64,000 nucleotides of DNA from Aliidiomarina halalkaliphila (GCF_007096385.1 NZ_VJWL01000004.1:124001-188000); one strand, 5' to 3'; positions 51,823 through 61,541 are shown, numbered from the stretch's first letter. The notes: a model not told the origin generated them from the sequence alone. Numbers and translations: made by a program.

Positions 51823-53115
51823 TTAACGATTCGCTAACATCATTCGAGCGATGGAGCGAATACCCAAACCAGTCGCGCCTGCTGCCCAAAGGGCATTGGC
51901 CTGTGTTTGGTACGCTCCGGCGAGGTCAAAATGGGTCCATCCGGCACCGTTGTTTGGCGCAAAACGCAACAAGAAGCCAGCTGCGTTACTGGCACCGCCA
52001 GCACCGCCACCCTTAATCGGACGACTATTCGCAGTATCGGCAAATGCAGATGGGCAGTTGTCTTTGTGGAACGATGCCAATGGCAAACGCCATAATGGCT
52101 CAGACTCATCTGCTGCTGACTGCAAAGCACCTTGAGCGGCGCTTTCATCGACACTGAATAACGCATTGTATTCCGTGCCCACAGCCACCTGTGCGGCACC
52201 TGTTAAGGTCGCAGCATCAATAATTTTCTGAGCGCCAAGTTCACCGGCACGAATCAAACCATCCGCCAATACTAAGCGGCCTTCCGCGTCAGTATTCACG
52301 ATCTCGACGCGCTGACCATCTTTATAGGTAATGATATCGCCGTTTTTGTAAGCGGTCCCGTCGATCATATTCTCGGCACAGCAGAGTAATAATTTCACCC
52401 GTTGCTTGAGTCCTTGACGAATGGCTACAAGTAACGCACCTGCAACAGTGGCGGCACCACCCATATCACACTTCATGGCCACCATACCTTCGTTGCTTTT
52501 GATGCTATAACCACCCGTATCGAAAGTGATGCCTTTGCCGATCAGCGCATAAGCCACTGGCGCATTAGCGTCGCCGGTGGGGTTATAATCAAGCTCAAGT
52601 AACGCAGGTACCCGCGCGCTCGCACGCCCTACCGTGTGAATTCCCATGCGGCCATCTTTCACAAGATCGTCACCCGCTACGATATTCCACGATACGGCAT
52701 CACCGCCCGCTTGCTTCAGTTTTTCCGCAACGCGCTCAGATAACGATTCTGGATAAATTTCAGACGACGGTAAATTAATCAGCTCTCTGCTCCACCGAAA
52801 TGCGTCGTCTAGGATCGCTAATGTTTCTTTATCCGCACCTACGAAATTCACCTGATTGGTGTTCATTGTATCGGTGAATCCCTGCGCCAGCGCCCATTGG
52901 CGGTCGCGTGACCAACCGTCACCTGCTGGCTCGATCTGCGTGAAACCCAGTTGATCAAGCTTACGACCGGCTTGTTGCACGGTACGCAGCAACGTGGCCT
53001 CGTCTTTTTGCACCACAACCTGCATGGCGCCGTCTTTCAGATAGTGCCGAGTCGAGCCCTTGTAGGAAGCTGGGGCCGGTTGCTCGGTTAGGTATACCTT
53101 GACTGCACTGGACAT
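51823..53115 (-). CDS. pepB: Peptidase B (M17 leucyl aminopeptidase family)
   Basis: A 430-residue cytosolic aminopeptidase that removes N-terminal residues from peptides with two metal ions. The catalytic domain shows GKGITFDTGGYSIK, KCDMGGAATV, the signature NTDAEGRLVLADG and ATLTGAAQVA. The sequence follows E. coli PepB throughout rather than the longer PepA, including LLALDYNPTGD-like and CCAENMIDG segments. It is a single gene, divergent from sfsA, and has its own terminator. Confidence 0.94.
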   Translation of the reverse strand: MSSAVKVYLTEQPAPASYKGSTRHYLKDGAMQVVVQKDEATLLRTVQQAGRKLDQLGFTQIEPAGDGWSRDRQWALAQGFTDTMNTNQVNFVGADKETLAILDDAFRWSRELINLPSSEIYPESLSERVAEKLKQAGGDAVSWNIVAGDDLVKDGRMGIHTVGRASARVPALLELDYNPTGDANAPVAYALIGKGITFDTGGYSIKSNEGMVAMKCDMGGAATVAGALLVAIRQGLKQRVKLLLCCAENMIDGTAYKNGDIITYKDGQRVEIVNTDAEGRLVLADGLIRAGELGAQKIIDAATLTGAAQVAVGTEYNALFSVDESAAQGALQSAADESEPLWRLPLASFHKDNCPSAFADTANSRPIKGGGAGGASNAAGFLLRFAPNNGAGWTHFDLAGAYQTQANALWAAGATGLGIRSIARMMLANR

Positions 53116-53216
53116 GATATTCCTCTTTACGTATGTTGATGGGCGATTTTAATCCGCGATTCGCGCGGACAGTTTCACCACGGCGTTTAATTACTGTAAC
53201 GGGAAAGCACTTACGG

Positions 53217-53927
53217 ATGCAATTTCAGCCTCCCCTTCAACGGGGTATTCTACACCGAAGATACAAACGTTTCCTTGCTGATATCGAAACGAGCGACGGT
53301 AAGCTTATCACCATCCACTGCCCAAATACTGGCGCGATGACCGGTTGTGCGGAGCCCGGCAGCATTGTTTGGTATAGCACATCCGATAATACCAAGCGTA
53401 AATACCCACATACTTGGGAATTAACGGAATTGCCTTCTGGTGCCATGATTTGCGTGAACACTGGCCGAGCCAATACCCTCGTAGGAGAAGCGCTGCGCCA
53501 ACAGTGTATTCCGCAGTTAGTCAGTTATGCCTGCGTGCGCCCGGAAGTAAAATATGGCGAAGGATCGCGCGTGGATTTTCTCCTCACCGAAAGCGCGGCC
53601 AAAGAGCCTGACGCGTACGTGGAAGTGAAGTCTGTTACCTTGCTCGACAACGGTCAAGGGTACTTCCCCGATGCGGTATCCACCCGAGGACAAAAGCACT
53701 TACGTGAACTGATTGAGGTAAAAGCACAAGGTTATCGAGCGGTTTTAGTGTACGCTGTGCTGCACACAGAGATCCAAAATGTGCATCCTGCTGTACATAT
53801 CGACAATCAATATGCCGCGCTTTATGAGCAAGCCCTCGCGGCGGGAGTGGAGATTATTGAGCTGTTTTTCGATCTTTCGCCAGAAGAAATTGCTAATCCT
53901 CACACAGACTTGAAGAAAAACACTTGA
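53217..53927 (+). CDS. sfsA: SfsA family protein (sugar fermentation stimulation)
   Basis: A 236-residue protein of the SfsA family. It was named for effects on maltose metabolism, and a nuclease-like fold is suggested by the [12 protein letters not shown] motif. [20 protein letters not shown] and [13 protein letters not shown] are conserved landmarks. ATG 53217 gives the E. coli length (234); the frame extends back to 53133 without support. It precedes dksA as in E. coli. A candidate dksA promoter lies in the gap, so dksA can be expressed independently. Confidence 0.94.
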   Translation: MQFQPPLQRGILHRRYKRFLADIETSDGKLITIHCPNTGAMTGCAEPGSIVWYSTSDNTKRKYPHTWELTELPSGAMICVNTGRANTLVGEALRQQCIPQLVSYACVRPEVKYGEGSRVDFLLTESAAKEPDAYVEVKSVTLLDNGQGYFPDAVSTRGQKHLRELIEVKAQGYRAVLVYAVLHTEIQNVHPAVHIDNQYAALYEQALAAGVEIIELFFDLSPEEIANPHTDLKKNT

Positions 53928-53968
53928 TTCCTTGCGTAATCGCCCATATAAAGCGCCGGGTGCATAAA

Positions 53969-53997
53969 TTGCGCAAGAAATTTTATTCTGATATACA
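53969..53997 (+). promoter_or_regulatory. Sigma-70 promoter of dksA
   Basis: TTGCGC, a 17-base spacer and TATACA, the latter preceded by a TGA extended element, lie about 52 bases before the dksA ATG. Confidence 0.65.
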
Positions 53998-54048
53998 TAC
54001 CCTCTTTTTTTGTGGGAAGGGTGAATTGCCTCTCGGAGGAAATACGAT

Positions 54049-54504
54049 ATGACTGATGCGACCAAGGAAAGAAAAGCGCATGGTGTTTTGGCGCTAGCTG
54101 AACTCGCGCCTTATCAAGAAAAGGACGGTGAAGAGTATATGAATGAGCGCCAGCGCGCCCATTTTAAACGCATACTCGAAGCTTGGCGCGCGCAATTACG
54201 TGAAGAAGTAGATCGGACCGTAGGGCACTTAAAAGAAGAAGCTTCTAATTACGCCGACCCGGTAGACCGTGCCGCGCAAGAAGAAGAATTCGCTATCGAG
54301 TTACGCACACGGGATCGTGAGCGTAAGTTAATCAAAAAAATTGAGAAAACACTCGAAGCGATTGAACGTGATGATTTTGGTTATTGCGATTCCTGCGGCA
54401 TTGAAATCGGTATTCGCCGCTTAGAAGCGCGTCCGACTGCCGATCTCTGTATCGACTGTAAGAGCCTTGCGGAAATTCGCGAAAAGCAAATGAAAGGTTC
54501 CTGA
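54049..54504 (+). CDS. dksA: RNA polymerase-binding transcription factor DksA
   Basis: DksA binds the secondary channel of RNA polymerase and, with ppGpp, mediates the stringent response. The 151-residue protein has the coiled-coil tip motif DPVDRA with its two essential Asp residues. The C4 zinc finger is CDSCG followed by CIDCK, and a helical hairpin lies between them. GGAGGAA gives a strong ribosome-binding site. gluQ follows 6 bases later. The rpsU and tRNA promoters in this window are plausible targets. Confidence 0.98.
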   Translation: MTDATKERKAHGVLALAELAPYQEKDGEEYMNERQRAHFKRILEAWRAQLREEVDRTVGHLKEEASNYADPVDRAAQEEEFAIELRTRDRERKLIKKIEKTLEAIERDDFGYCDSCGIEIGIRRLEARPTADLCIDCKSLAEIREKQMKGS

Positions 54505-54510
54505 TGCACA

Positions 54511-55419
54511 ATGCATCAGCCATTCGCTGACAGTATGAAGCCACGGGGCTATCGCGGCCGATTCGCGCCCAGCCCCTCCGGCCCTCTTCATGCCGGATCC
54601 CTCGTTGCGGCACTCGGCAGTTATCTCGATGCAAAAGCCCAACAGGGGCTCTGGTTTGTGCGTATCGAAGATATCGACCCTCCTCGGGAAGTTCCTGGCG
54701 CTGCTGATACCATTTTAGGCCAATTAGACGCTCATGGTTTGCATTGGGATGGCGACGTGAGTTGGCAAAGCCAGCACAGTGCTCGTTATCAAGACATTAT
54801 TGCTCAGCTTCAAAATGCTGGCTTAGTCTATGCCTGTCACTGTACTCGCGCGGAAATAAAACAGCGGGGCGATCACTACGATGGTTTTTGTCGCAATCGA
54901 CAACAACAGGTGATGCAAAGCAGCCGTCGCTACGCCCTTCGTTTTCGCAACACACAGCCCATCACGGAATTGCACGACCGCTTTCATGGTAGCGTGCCCT
55001 TGGCACTGAGCATGGCCAAGGAGGATTTTATTTTACGCCGCCGGGATCAACTATGGGCCTACCAGCTTGCCGTTGTTACCGATGACCGCGATGCTGAAAT
55101 CTCCCACATTGTGCGCGGCGAAGATCTCTTAGTCGCCAGTGGCTGGCAAATGACGCTCTGGCAGCAGCTCAATACACTCAGTGCCGATCCTGTTGCACTT
55201 CCGAACTTGGCCCATTTGCCGTTAGTACGGGACGAACAAGGTCAAAAACTCAGCAAGCAAAACCATGCTCCTGCACTCAATAATCACCAAGTGATACCCA
55301 ATCTCGTCAGTGCCTGTCATTACCTTGGCCTTCATGCGATCCAAGAAGGCGATTACAACAATACTGATACACTTCTACGGGCAGCAACCGAGCAATGGCA
55401 GCAAATACACTGTAAGTGA
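54511..55419 (+). CDS. gluQ: Glutamyl-Q tRNA(Asp) synthetase
   Basis: GluQ attaches glutamate to the queuosine base at the wobble position of tRNA-Asp, so it depends on Tgt and QueA encoded earlier in this window. The 302-residue protein is a catalytic-core-only relative of GluRS. FAPSPSGPLHAGSL holds the HIGH equivalent and QKLSKQN the KMSKS equivalent. Zinc ligands are in YACHCTRAE and the FCRNR region. An alternative ATG at 54535 would remove 8 residues. It sits between dksA and pcnB, the E. coli order. Confidence 0.96.
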   Translation: MHQPFADSMKPRGYRGRFAPSPSGPLHAGSLVAALGSYLDAKAQQGLWFVRIEDIDPPREVPGAADTILGQLDAHGLHWDGDVSWQSQHSARYQDIIAQLQNAGLVYACHCTRAEIKQRGDHYDGFCRNRQQQVMQSSRRYALRFRNTQPITELHDRFHGSVPLALSMAKEDFILRRRDQLWAYQLAVVTDDRDAEISHIVRGEDLLVASGWQMTLWQQLNTLSADPVALPNLAHLPLVRDEQGQKLSKQNHAPALNNHQVIPNLVSACHYLGLHAIQEGDYNNTDTLLRAATEQWQQIHCK

Positions 55420-55502
55420 TTCACAGCTCTCATAATCACCCGTAGCGACTTCATGAAAACTAGGTTAAAATTGCCGCCTATTTGATCACCGCCTGCACGC
55501 AG

Positions 55503-55508
55503 AAGGAG
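55503..55508 (+). promoter_or_regulatory. Ribosome-binding site that fixes the AUU start of pcnB
   Basis: AAGGAG lies 7 bases before ATT at 55516. No ATG, GTG or TTG in the pcnB frame lies at a suitable distance, so this site supports the non-canonical start. Confidence 0.7.
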
Positions 55509-55515
55509 TCTGGCA

Positions 55516-56922
55516 ATTATCAAGCGATTAGCAACGTTCGCGAAAAAAGTCCTGCCGAAGAAACAGGCAGACGCCCGGGGACGAACATTAGCCAAACCTA
55601 TTGTGATACCGCGCTCTGAGCACCCCATTTCGCGTCAGGACATCCCTGAGAACGCTCTCAAGGTTTTATATCGCCTCCACAAATCAGGCTTTGAAGCCTA
55701 TTTAGTGGGCGGCTGTGTGCGCGATTTACTATTAGGGGTCACTCCGAAAGACTTCGACGTGGCCACCAATGCCAGTCCTGAGCAGATCAAAGGATTATTT
55801 CGCAACTGCCGATTGATTGGGCGTCGCTTCCGACTAGCCCATATCGTATATGGGCGCGATGTTATCGAAGTAGCCACCTTCCGCGGCCACCATCCGGAAG
55901 AAGAAGAGCAACCAGAAGAGAAGAGCAGCGAAAAGAGCAAAGAGAACACCTCCAAGCAAAGCGATCACGGCTTGCTGTTACGCGACAACGTGTATGGCAC
56001 CATTGAGGAAGATGCGGAACGCCGCGACTTCACAGTGAATGCTTTGTATTACTCCATTGCTGATTTCGCCATCTATGATTTCGCCAATGGTATTGCCGAT
56101 TTAGAACAAGGCTTATTGCGATTAATTGGCGACCCGGAACAGCGTTACCGAGAAGATCCGGTTCGCATGTTACGCGCGGTGCGTTTTGCCACCAAGCTTG
56201 GTTTGCGGATTGAGCCGCAAACGGCAGCGCCTATTCATCAGTTGGCGTCGTTACTCGACCATATCCCTCCGGCACGCCTATTCGAAGAATTTCTCAAGCT
56301 CTTCTTAAATGATCGCGCTGAGGCCAACTTCGAACAACTGCACCATTATGGGCTCTTTACGCGGATGTTCCCGTTGTTGCGCTCAGCATTGAAAAACTCA
56401 GAAAGTATGGAATACCGCATGGCGCAGCAAGTGTTTGCCGACACCGACGCGCGCTTGCGGGCAGAGAAAGGGGTGAACCCTGCATATCTGTTTGCTGCAC
56501 TCTTGTGGTACCCGATGCAAGCTCATGCAGAAGAAATTATGGCCGAAGGCGGTTTAGCCGAGTTTGATGCTTTTGCTATCTCTGCCGCAGATGTGGTGGG
56601 GCGACAAGCGCGCAGTATCGCCATTCCCAAGCGTTTTAGTTTGCCGATGCGCGATATTTGGATGCTGCAACTCCGATTGCGTCAAACACACCCACGCCGA
56701 GCTATTCGTTTACTTTCTCATCCGAAGTTCCGCGCGGGTTACGATTTCTTGTTACTACGAGCTAAAGTTGAAAGTAACCCTGAGCTGCAAGAGCTAGGTG
56801 ACTTCTGGACACAATTCCAGAAGAAAAACCCCGTGCCAGATGCCGATACCACAAGTGGTCCTCGGCGCCGCGCAGGACCTCGCCGAGGGCGTCGTCCACG
56901 ACGCAAAAAAACTGATGGTTAA
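55516..56922 (+). CDS. pcnB: Poly(A) polymerase I, probably with an AUU start codon
   Basis: PcnB adds 3' poly(A) tails that mark RNAs for decay. From ATT 55516 it has 468 residues (E. coli 465). The upstream part translates as IKRLATFAKKVLPKK, parallel to the E. coli N terminus, which also starts at AUU. The later GTG at 55603 has no ribosome-binding site and would remove 29 residues. The nucleotidyltransferase core shows VGGCVRDLLLG and KDFDVATN. An unusually Glu/Lys/Ser-rich insertion (after RGHHPEEE) precedes LLRDNVYGTIEEDA, and the tail is strongly basic. It overlaps folK by 8 bases. Confidence 0.88.
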   Translation: MIKRLATFAKKVLPKKQADARGRTLAKPIVIPRSEHPISRQDIPENALKVLYRLHKSGFEAYLVGGCVRDLLLGVTPKDFDVATNASPEQIKGLFRNCRLIGRRFRLAHIVYGRDVIEVATFRGHHPEEEEQPEEKSSEKSKENTSKQSDHGLLLRDNVYGTIEEDAERRDFTVNALYYSIADFAIYDFANGIADLEQGLLRLIGDPEQRYREDPVRMLRAVRFATKLGLRIEPQTAAPIHQLASLLDHIPPARLFEEFLKLFLNDRAEANFEQLHHYGLFTRMFPLLRSALKNSESMEYRMAQQVFADTDARLRAEKGVNPAYLFAALLWYPMQAHAEEIMAEGGLAEFDAFAISAADVVGRQARSIAIPKRFSLPMRDIWMLQLRLRQTHPRRAIRLLSHPKFRAGYDFLLLRAKVESNPELQELGDFWTQFQKKNPVPDADTTSGPRRRAGPRRGRRPRRKKTDG

Positions 56923-57415
56923 GGTGTATGTTGGCTTAGGCGCAAACCTCGGTAACCCTGCACAAACCCTGTCGGCGGTACTCAATGACTTACGCCAAGC
57001 AGATTTTGTCGATGATCTTGTAAGCTCATCGCTATATGCCAGCAAGCCGATGGGACCGCAAGATCAGCCTGATTATGTAAACGCCGTGGCGCGCTTTAAT
57101 ACAGATCTTCCGCCTATCGCATTGCTTGATGCTTTGCAGGGCTTAGAACAGGATTACGGGCGTGTACGCGGGCAACGCTGGGGCGCTCGCACCTTAGATA
57201 TCGATATTTTGCTTTATGGCGACCAACGCCTGTCGTTACCGCGCCTTACCGTGCCCCACAGCGGATTAGAACTTCGAGAATTTGTAGTAGTTCCGCTCGC
57301 AGAAATAGCGCCAGATCTTGATTTACCCTCAGGAAACTCAGTAAAGTCGTTGGCACAGTCGATTTCTCAGAACGGATTGCAGCGGATTGCGCCACCCCCC
57401 GCTGAACATCCTTAA
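56915..57415 (+). CDS. folK: HPPK, 2-amino-4-hydroxy-6-hydroxymethyldihydropteridine pyrophosphokinase
   Basis: FolK transfers pyrophosphate from ATP to the pterin before it is joined with p-aminobenzoate in folate synthesis. From ATG 56915 the protein has 166 residues and begins with VGLGANLGNP, the family N terminus. The signature RWGARTLDIDILLYGD holds the metal-binding Asp pair, and VPHSGLELREFVVVPL follows. The longer frame from 56798 runs inside pcnB and is rejected. panB starts 24 bases downstream; its product uses a folate cofactor. Confidence 0.96.
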   Translation: MVKVYVGLGANLGNPAQTLSAVLNDLRQADFVDDLVSSSLYASKPMGPQDQPDYVNAVARFNTDLPPIALLDALQGLEQDYGRVRGQRWGARTLDIDILLYGDQRLSLPRLTVPHSGLELREFVVVPLAEIAPDLDLPSGNSVKSLAQSISQNGLQRIAPPPAEHP

Positions 57416-57439
57416 CTTTACCGTCAACGGGAGCTGATT

Positions 57440-58234
57440 ATGAGCCGTATCCGTACAGCTGGACTCATTAAGAAAAAGCAAAAGGGCGAGAAGATCACCG
57501 CCTTGACCGCCTACGATGCGACTTTCGCCAAGCTCATTGCTGCCTGTGACGTGGATGTCATGCTTGTGGGTGACTCCTTAGGCATGGTGTTACAAGGCCT
57601 CGACTCGACACTTCCTGTAACTACTGACGACGTGGCTTACCACACCCGCTGTGTTCGCACGGGTGCTCCGGATGCATTTGTCATCGCGGATATGCCCTTT
57701 ATGACCTACCCAGAACCCTTCAGTGCCTGCGAACATGCCGCAGAACTGATGCGTGCTGGTGCCAATATGGTCAAGCTTGAAGGTGACGAATGGTTAGTGC
57801 CCACAGTTGAGGCACTCACTCGCCAAGGGATTCCCGTATGCGCTCACTTAGGTCTGTTGCCGCAGTCGGTAAACGTACTCGGCGGTTATAAGATACAAGG
57901 GCGCGAAGCCGAAGCGGCGGATCGCCTCATTGCCAGCGCCCAAGCCCTCGAAAAGGCAGGGGCTCAACTCTTAGTCGTGGAATGCATTCCAGCGGCTTTG
58001 GGTAAGCGCGTGTCGCAAGCGCTGACTATCCCAGTAATTGGTATTGGTGCGGGTGCAGATACCGACGGTCAAATCCTGGTCATGCACGATATGCTTGGCC
58101 TGAACGCTGACTACTTACCGAAATTTACCAAGAACTTCCTCGCTGGGCGCGATAGCCTTGAAGCGGCGTTCCGCGCTTATGTCGACGAAGTGAAAGCCGG
58201 CACCTTCCCAGGGCCAGAGCACACCTTTGAATAA
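57440..58234 (+). CDS. panB: Ketopantoate hydroxymethyltransferase PanB
   Basis: PanB makes ketopantoate from 2-ketoisovalerate and methylenetetrahydrofolate. The 264-residue TIM-barrel enzyme has AYDATFAKL, the metal/substrate motif [31 protein letters not shown] and the [14 protein letters not shown] loop. A GGGAGC site precedes the ATG. It is followed by panC after 9 bases, forming a panBC unit. Confidence 0.98.
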   Translation: MSRIRTAGLIKKKQKGEKITALTAYDATFAKLIAACDVDVMLVGDSLGMVLQGLDSTLPVTTDDVAYHTRCVRTGAPDAFVIADMPFMTYPEPFSACEHAAELMRAGANMVKLEGDEWLVPTVEALTRQGIPVCAHLGLLPQSVNVLGGYKIQGREAEAADRLIASAQALEKAGAQLLVVECIPAALGKRVSQALTIPVIGIGAGADTDGQILVMHDMLGLNADYLPKFTKNFLAGRDSLEAAFRAYVDEVKAGTFPGPEHTFE

Positions 58235-58243
58235 GACATAACC

Positions 58244-59095
58244 ATGCAGCACATTGAGCAGTTAAGCGAGCTTCGCACAATACGACAAGAATGGGCTAGT
58301 GCCGGTGAAACCGTGGCCTTCGTACCCACCATGGGGAACCTGCATGAAGGCCATTTGCGCTTGGTGGATCATGCCCATCAGCTCGCAGATCGCGTGGTCG
58401 TCAGTATCTTCGTAAATCCAATGCAATTTTCTGCCAACGAAGATCTGGATAAATACCCGCGCACACTCGCCGCCGACTGCGAAGCACTCCGCGCCCGTGG
58501 CGCCGACCTGATATTTACTCCCACAGCATCCATGATCTATCCCAATGGCCTAGAACAGCAAACCTATGTGGAAGTTCCGGGAATCGGCGATATTCTCTGC
58601 GGTGCCTCTCGACCCGGTCATTTCCGTGGTGTCGCCACTATTGTCTGTAAGCTATTCAATATGGTGCAGCCCGAGTATGCGGTGTTCGGTAAGAAAGACT
58701 ACCAGCAGCTCATGGTTATTCGCCTGATGACTCAAGATTTATCGTTGCCTGTGGAGATTCATGGGGTAGAGACGGAACGCGCCGCGGACGGGCTCGCCCT
58801 GAGTTCACGCAATGGTTATTTGTCGGCGGGCGAGCGATCCCAAGCCACGCAAATATATCAGGTCATGCAGTGGATTGCCCAAGGGCTGAAAGCAGGAAGT
58901 GAACCAAGCGCACTCGAGCACGAAGGACAGCGTATGCTGGCGGAAGCGGGCTTTACTCCCGACTACCTTAGTATCCGGCGCCAAGCGGATTTGCAGATAC
59001 CCGAGACAAGCGACCAAGCCCTCGTCATTCTGGTGGCTGCTTATCTAGGTAAAACCCGATTGATTGATAATCTTGAAGTGTCTCGCGCCCCATAA
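58244..59095 (+). CDS. panC: Pantothenate synthetase PanC
   Basis: PanC joins pantoate and beta-alanine with ATP to give pantothenate. The 283-residue protein shows [15 protein letters not shown] with the HxGH motif, [22 protein letters not shown] and the ALSSRNGYL loop with the equivalent of KMSKS. It is convergent with panP, whose product is the probable source of beta-alanine. No panD gene follows it. Confidence 0.98.
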   Translation: MQHIEQLSELRTIRQEWASAGETVAFVPTMGNLHEGHLRLVDHAHQLADRVVVSIFVNPMQFSANEDLDKYPRTLAADCEALRARGADLIFTPTASMIYPNGLEQQTYVEVPGIGDILCGASRPGHFRGVATIVCKLFNMVQPEYAVFGKKDYQQLMVIRLMTQDLSLPVEIHGVETERAADGLALSSRNGYLSAGERSQATQIYQVMQWIAQGLKAGSEPSALEHEGQRMLAEAGFTPDYLSIRRQADLQIPETSDQALVILVAAYLGKTRLIDNLEVSRAP

Positions 59096-59112
59096 GGCTG
59101 AGCTTAAAGATA

Positions 59113-59135
59113 AGGCTGGTGTTATAAACCAGCCT
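59113..59135 (-). terminator. Weak terminator-like hairpin at the panP 3' end
   Basis: The 8-bp stem AGGCTGGT/ACCAGCCT spans the panP stop codon. On the minus strand it is followed by TATCTTT, a poor T-tract, so termination is uncertain. Confidence 0.35.
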
Positions 59136-60768
59136 CTGTCGCTGCATCCATCACGCGCTGTAATAAACCTGGCGCACCCTCAGCAATGTCACGTTGCTCT
59201 TCGATAATATCGCGAAGCATAGCTTCCGTGGTTAATGGATTGGCTAACACACTGCGAAACACCAACGTGGGCTCCCGGTGATATTGTGCCGGCGTTAATT
59301 TGGTCCGCGATACAAACGAGCGCCCATTTTCACGCTGAGTTTTTTGAATATACTTGGTAAGTACGTTTAAGCTTGGCGTAACTTGGGCGATCTGCTCTGG
59401 GCTGGCAGCCCGCAAGCGGCGCTTTAATGACGCCGGAATATAACGATAGGTTAGCAAGCATAGCTCTGGCTGAGTCACCACTTCGAAATCAGCTTGGCGA
59501 TCGATCAAATCCGCAAAGAACTTCGCTTTTTCAATGCTGGTATTAATCAATAACTCATAGCCTTTGCGCCCCATCACGTGCAATGCAGAATACACCAGCA
59601 TTGCCATACCTGGGCGTGAGCCTTCCATGGTGTGACTCCCCAAATCTTTGGAGCCCCGACGGATCACATATTCAGCATGATGTTCAATTGCATTCACAAG
59701 GGCTGGGTCTTTAAACAACACCATCCCGGCCCCCATAGGCACATACATTTGTTTGTGGGCATCAATGGTAACACTATCGGCTAGCTCGATACCGCGTAGC
59801 AGCGCGCGATGGGTATCCGACATCAAAGTTGCACCACCCCACGCGGCGTCTACGTGAAAATGAGCCTCGAAGGATTGGGCAATAGCGGCCATTTCATCTA
59901 AGGGATCGATATGACCGGTTTCTGTGGTGCCGGCGATACCAACAATAGCCATGACGCGGCCACCGGATTCGGTCACTTCCCGCGCGATATCGCGCAGCGC
60001 ATCGATTTGGATGCGGTTATTCTCGTCGGTGGGTACGGCAACAATGTTTTTACGGCCAATACCCAGTACATCGGCGGCTTTGCTCAGTGAATAGTGTCCA
60101 CGCTCAGACACTAACACCACCAGCCGACTATAACCGTAGTAACTCAGACCCGCAGGAAGCCCTTCTGCAGCGACGCCTGCAAATGAGTCAGAAGGCGCCA
60201 GCAGATTGTTACGTGCTACCCAAAGTGCCGTGATATTCGCTACGGTACCGCCAGAGCAGAACGCCCCTAATGAGTGATCCGCGTTGTGCATCCAACGTTG
60301 ATAGAACGCATCATTCTCCCCATACACCAGATGGTGCATCATACCGAGCACTTGACGTTCTAAAGGCGTAAAGGCTTTCGAAGTCTCGATCTTCACCAAG
60401 TTTTGGTTTAAACCAACCATCAACTTGGCTAGGGGAAGCAGAAAATAGGGTAATGCCGATGTCATGTGACCGATGAATCGAGGCGAGGCGGTATGAACCG
60501 ATTGAGCCACCAATGTTTGCAGCAATTTTTCAGTATGATCAGACACAAACTCAGGCTGTTCCGGAATCTGGCTCAATCCGAAATCCTGTTCGATTTCATA
60601 CAATGGGCGTTCTTGCGCAACAATATGAGACGACAGAAAATCCTCAAGATTCTCTGACAGATGTTGTTCAATGCGCCCTAGTGTCGAATCCGGTGCCTCA
60701 GGAACGGTAAAGATCCGAAACAGCGACTCCATACTTACTTTTGCGGTGACTTTAGGCCCCACACTCAT
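59122..60768 (-). CDS. panP: Pyridoxal-dependent aspartate 1-decarboxylase PanP
   Basis: A 548-residue PLP decarboxylase of the glutamate-decarboxylase-like group. The PLP lysine lies in SVTIDAHKQMYVPMGAG, and VDAAWGG holds the cofactor Asp. FCSGGTVANITALWVARN is the family's substrate-side motif. Vibrio fischeri PanP, of this group, makes beta-alanine from aspartate in place of the pyruvoyl enzyme PanD. The gene next to panBC supports that role. Its ATG overlaps the stop of the upstream methyltransferase gene. An alternative start at 60732 is possible. Glutamate decarboxylation is the main alternative. Confidence 0.88.
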   Translation of the reverse strand: MSVGPKVTAKVSMESLFRIFTVPEAPDSTLGRIEQHLSENLEDFLSSHIVAQERPLYEIEQDFGLSQIPEQPEFVSDHTEKLLQTLVAQSVHTASPRFIGHMTSALPYFLLPLAKLMVGLNQNLVKIETSKAFTPLERQVLGMMHHLVYGENDAFYQRWMHNADHSLGAFCSGGTVANITALWVARNNLLAPSDSFAGVAAEGLPAGLSYYGYSRLVVLVSERGHYSLSKAADVLGIGRKNIVAVPTDENNRIQIDALRDIAREVTESGGRVMAIVGIAGTTETGHIDPLDEMAAIAQSFEAHFHVDAAWGGATLMSDTHRALLRGIELADSVTIDAHKQMYVPMGAGMVLFKDPALVNAIEHHAEYVIRRGSKDLGSHTMEGSRPGMAMLVYSALHVMGRKGYELLINTSIEKAKFFADLIDRQADFEVVTQPELCLLTYRYIPASLKRRLRAASPEQIAQVTPSLNVLTKYIQKTQRENGRSFVSRTKLTPAQYHREPTLVFRSVLANPLTTEAMLRDIIEEQRDIAEGAPGLLQRVMDAATEAGL

Positions 60769-61541
60769 CTCCTGGCCTCATTTTTGCGAGCCGAGGACTT
60801 TAGCATATCCGCCGTTGCTTCTGCTAGTTTTCTCAGCGCCAATAGCTGTGTTTGATCCACCACGTTTGGTTGCTCGAGGTGCGCGCGTAATCGCCACAGG
60901 GCTTGCCCGCTCGCTTGATACTTTCGCTCAAATGGCGTTATAGGTGATAGCTCATTGGAGAGCTGCGCCATACTGCTATCCACATTCAAGGTCGCAAGCG
61001 CCAAATTCATTTCCTGAAGATAGAGTGACCAATTGCTACGCAACTCAAACTGGCCACCCAATTTCACCATGTGGGGAAACACTGGGCTCGCGTGCCAGCG
61101 ACGACCCACATGTTTTTTCTTTGGCCATGGGTTCGGGTAGAGCAAAAACTGATGACTGGGTTGCCAGCTTTCGTTATGTGCCAAGCGCCAAAAGTCATTG
61201 AGATCAGCCCGGACCAAGACATATTGTCCCTGTTCCTGAGACCCACTATGGGCCACATGCTTTCCAAGGCGATGAGCCGATTTATCCACCCCGACAATAA
61301 GTGCGTCGGGGTATCGACGGGCAAGGGTCGCGGTGCTTTCACCTACTCCACAACAGGCATCCAAGATCAGCGGGCCAGTAAATTCGGCCACAATCGGCGC
61401 CACCTCAGAAAAAGCGGCGGCGCTGTGTTCGGCGATGGGCTTTTGAAATGGATGCTGCCAATAGCGCGCCACCAAGCTAGGCACATCAGGATGTGGCCCT
61501 AACTGATTTGAAGTAATCGCCCGAGATAATTGTTCGCTCAT
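60765..61541 (-). CDS. TrmB-like SAM-dependent methyltransferase (divergent COG0220 member)
   Basis: A 258-residue Rossmann methyltransferase. LDACCGVGESTATLARRYPD is a variant SAM-binding site, GVDKSAHRL the acidic turn, and YPNPWPKKKHVGRRWH matches the PDPWPKKRH signature of tRNA m7G46 methyltransferase TrmB. The changes (Asp to Asn in PNPWP and the Cys-Cys in the SAM loop) mark it as divergent from standard TrmB. It may act on another RNA position or substrate. ATG 61541 overlaps the yadH stop (TAATG), so the longer frame to 61577 is not used. Confidence 0.75.
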   Translation of the reverse strand: MSEQLSRAITSNQLGPHPDVPSLVARYWQHPFQKPIAEHSAAAFSEVAPIVAEFTGPLILDACCGVGESTATLARRYPDALIVGVDKSAHRLGKHVAHSGSQEQGQYVLVRADLNDFWRLAHNESWQPSHQFLLYPNPWPKKKHVGRRWHASPVFPHMVKLGGQFELRSNWSLYLQEMNLALATLNVDSSMAQLSNELSPITPFERKYQASGQALWRLRAHLEQPNVVDQTQLLALRKLAEATADMLKSSARKNEARR

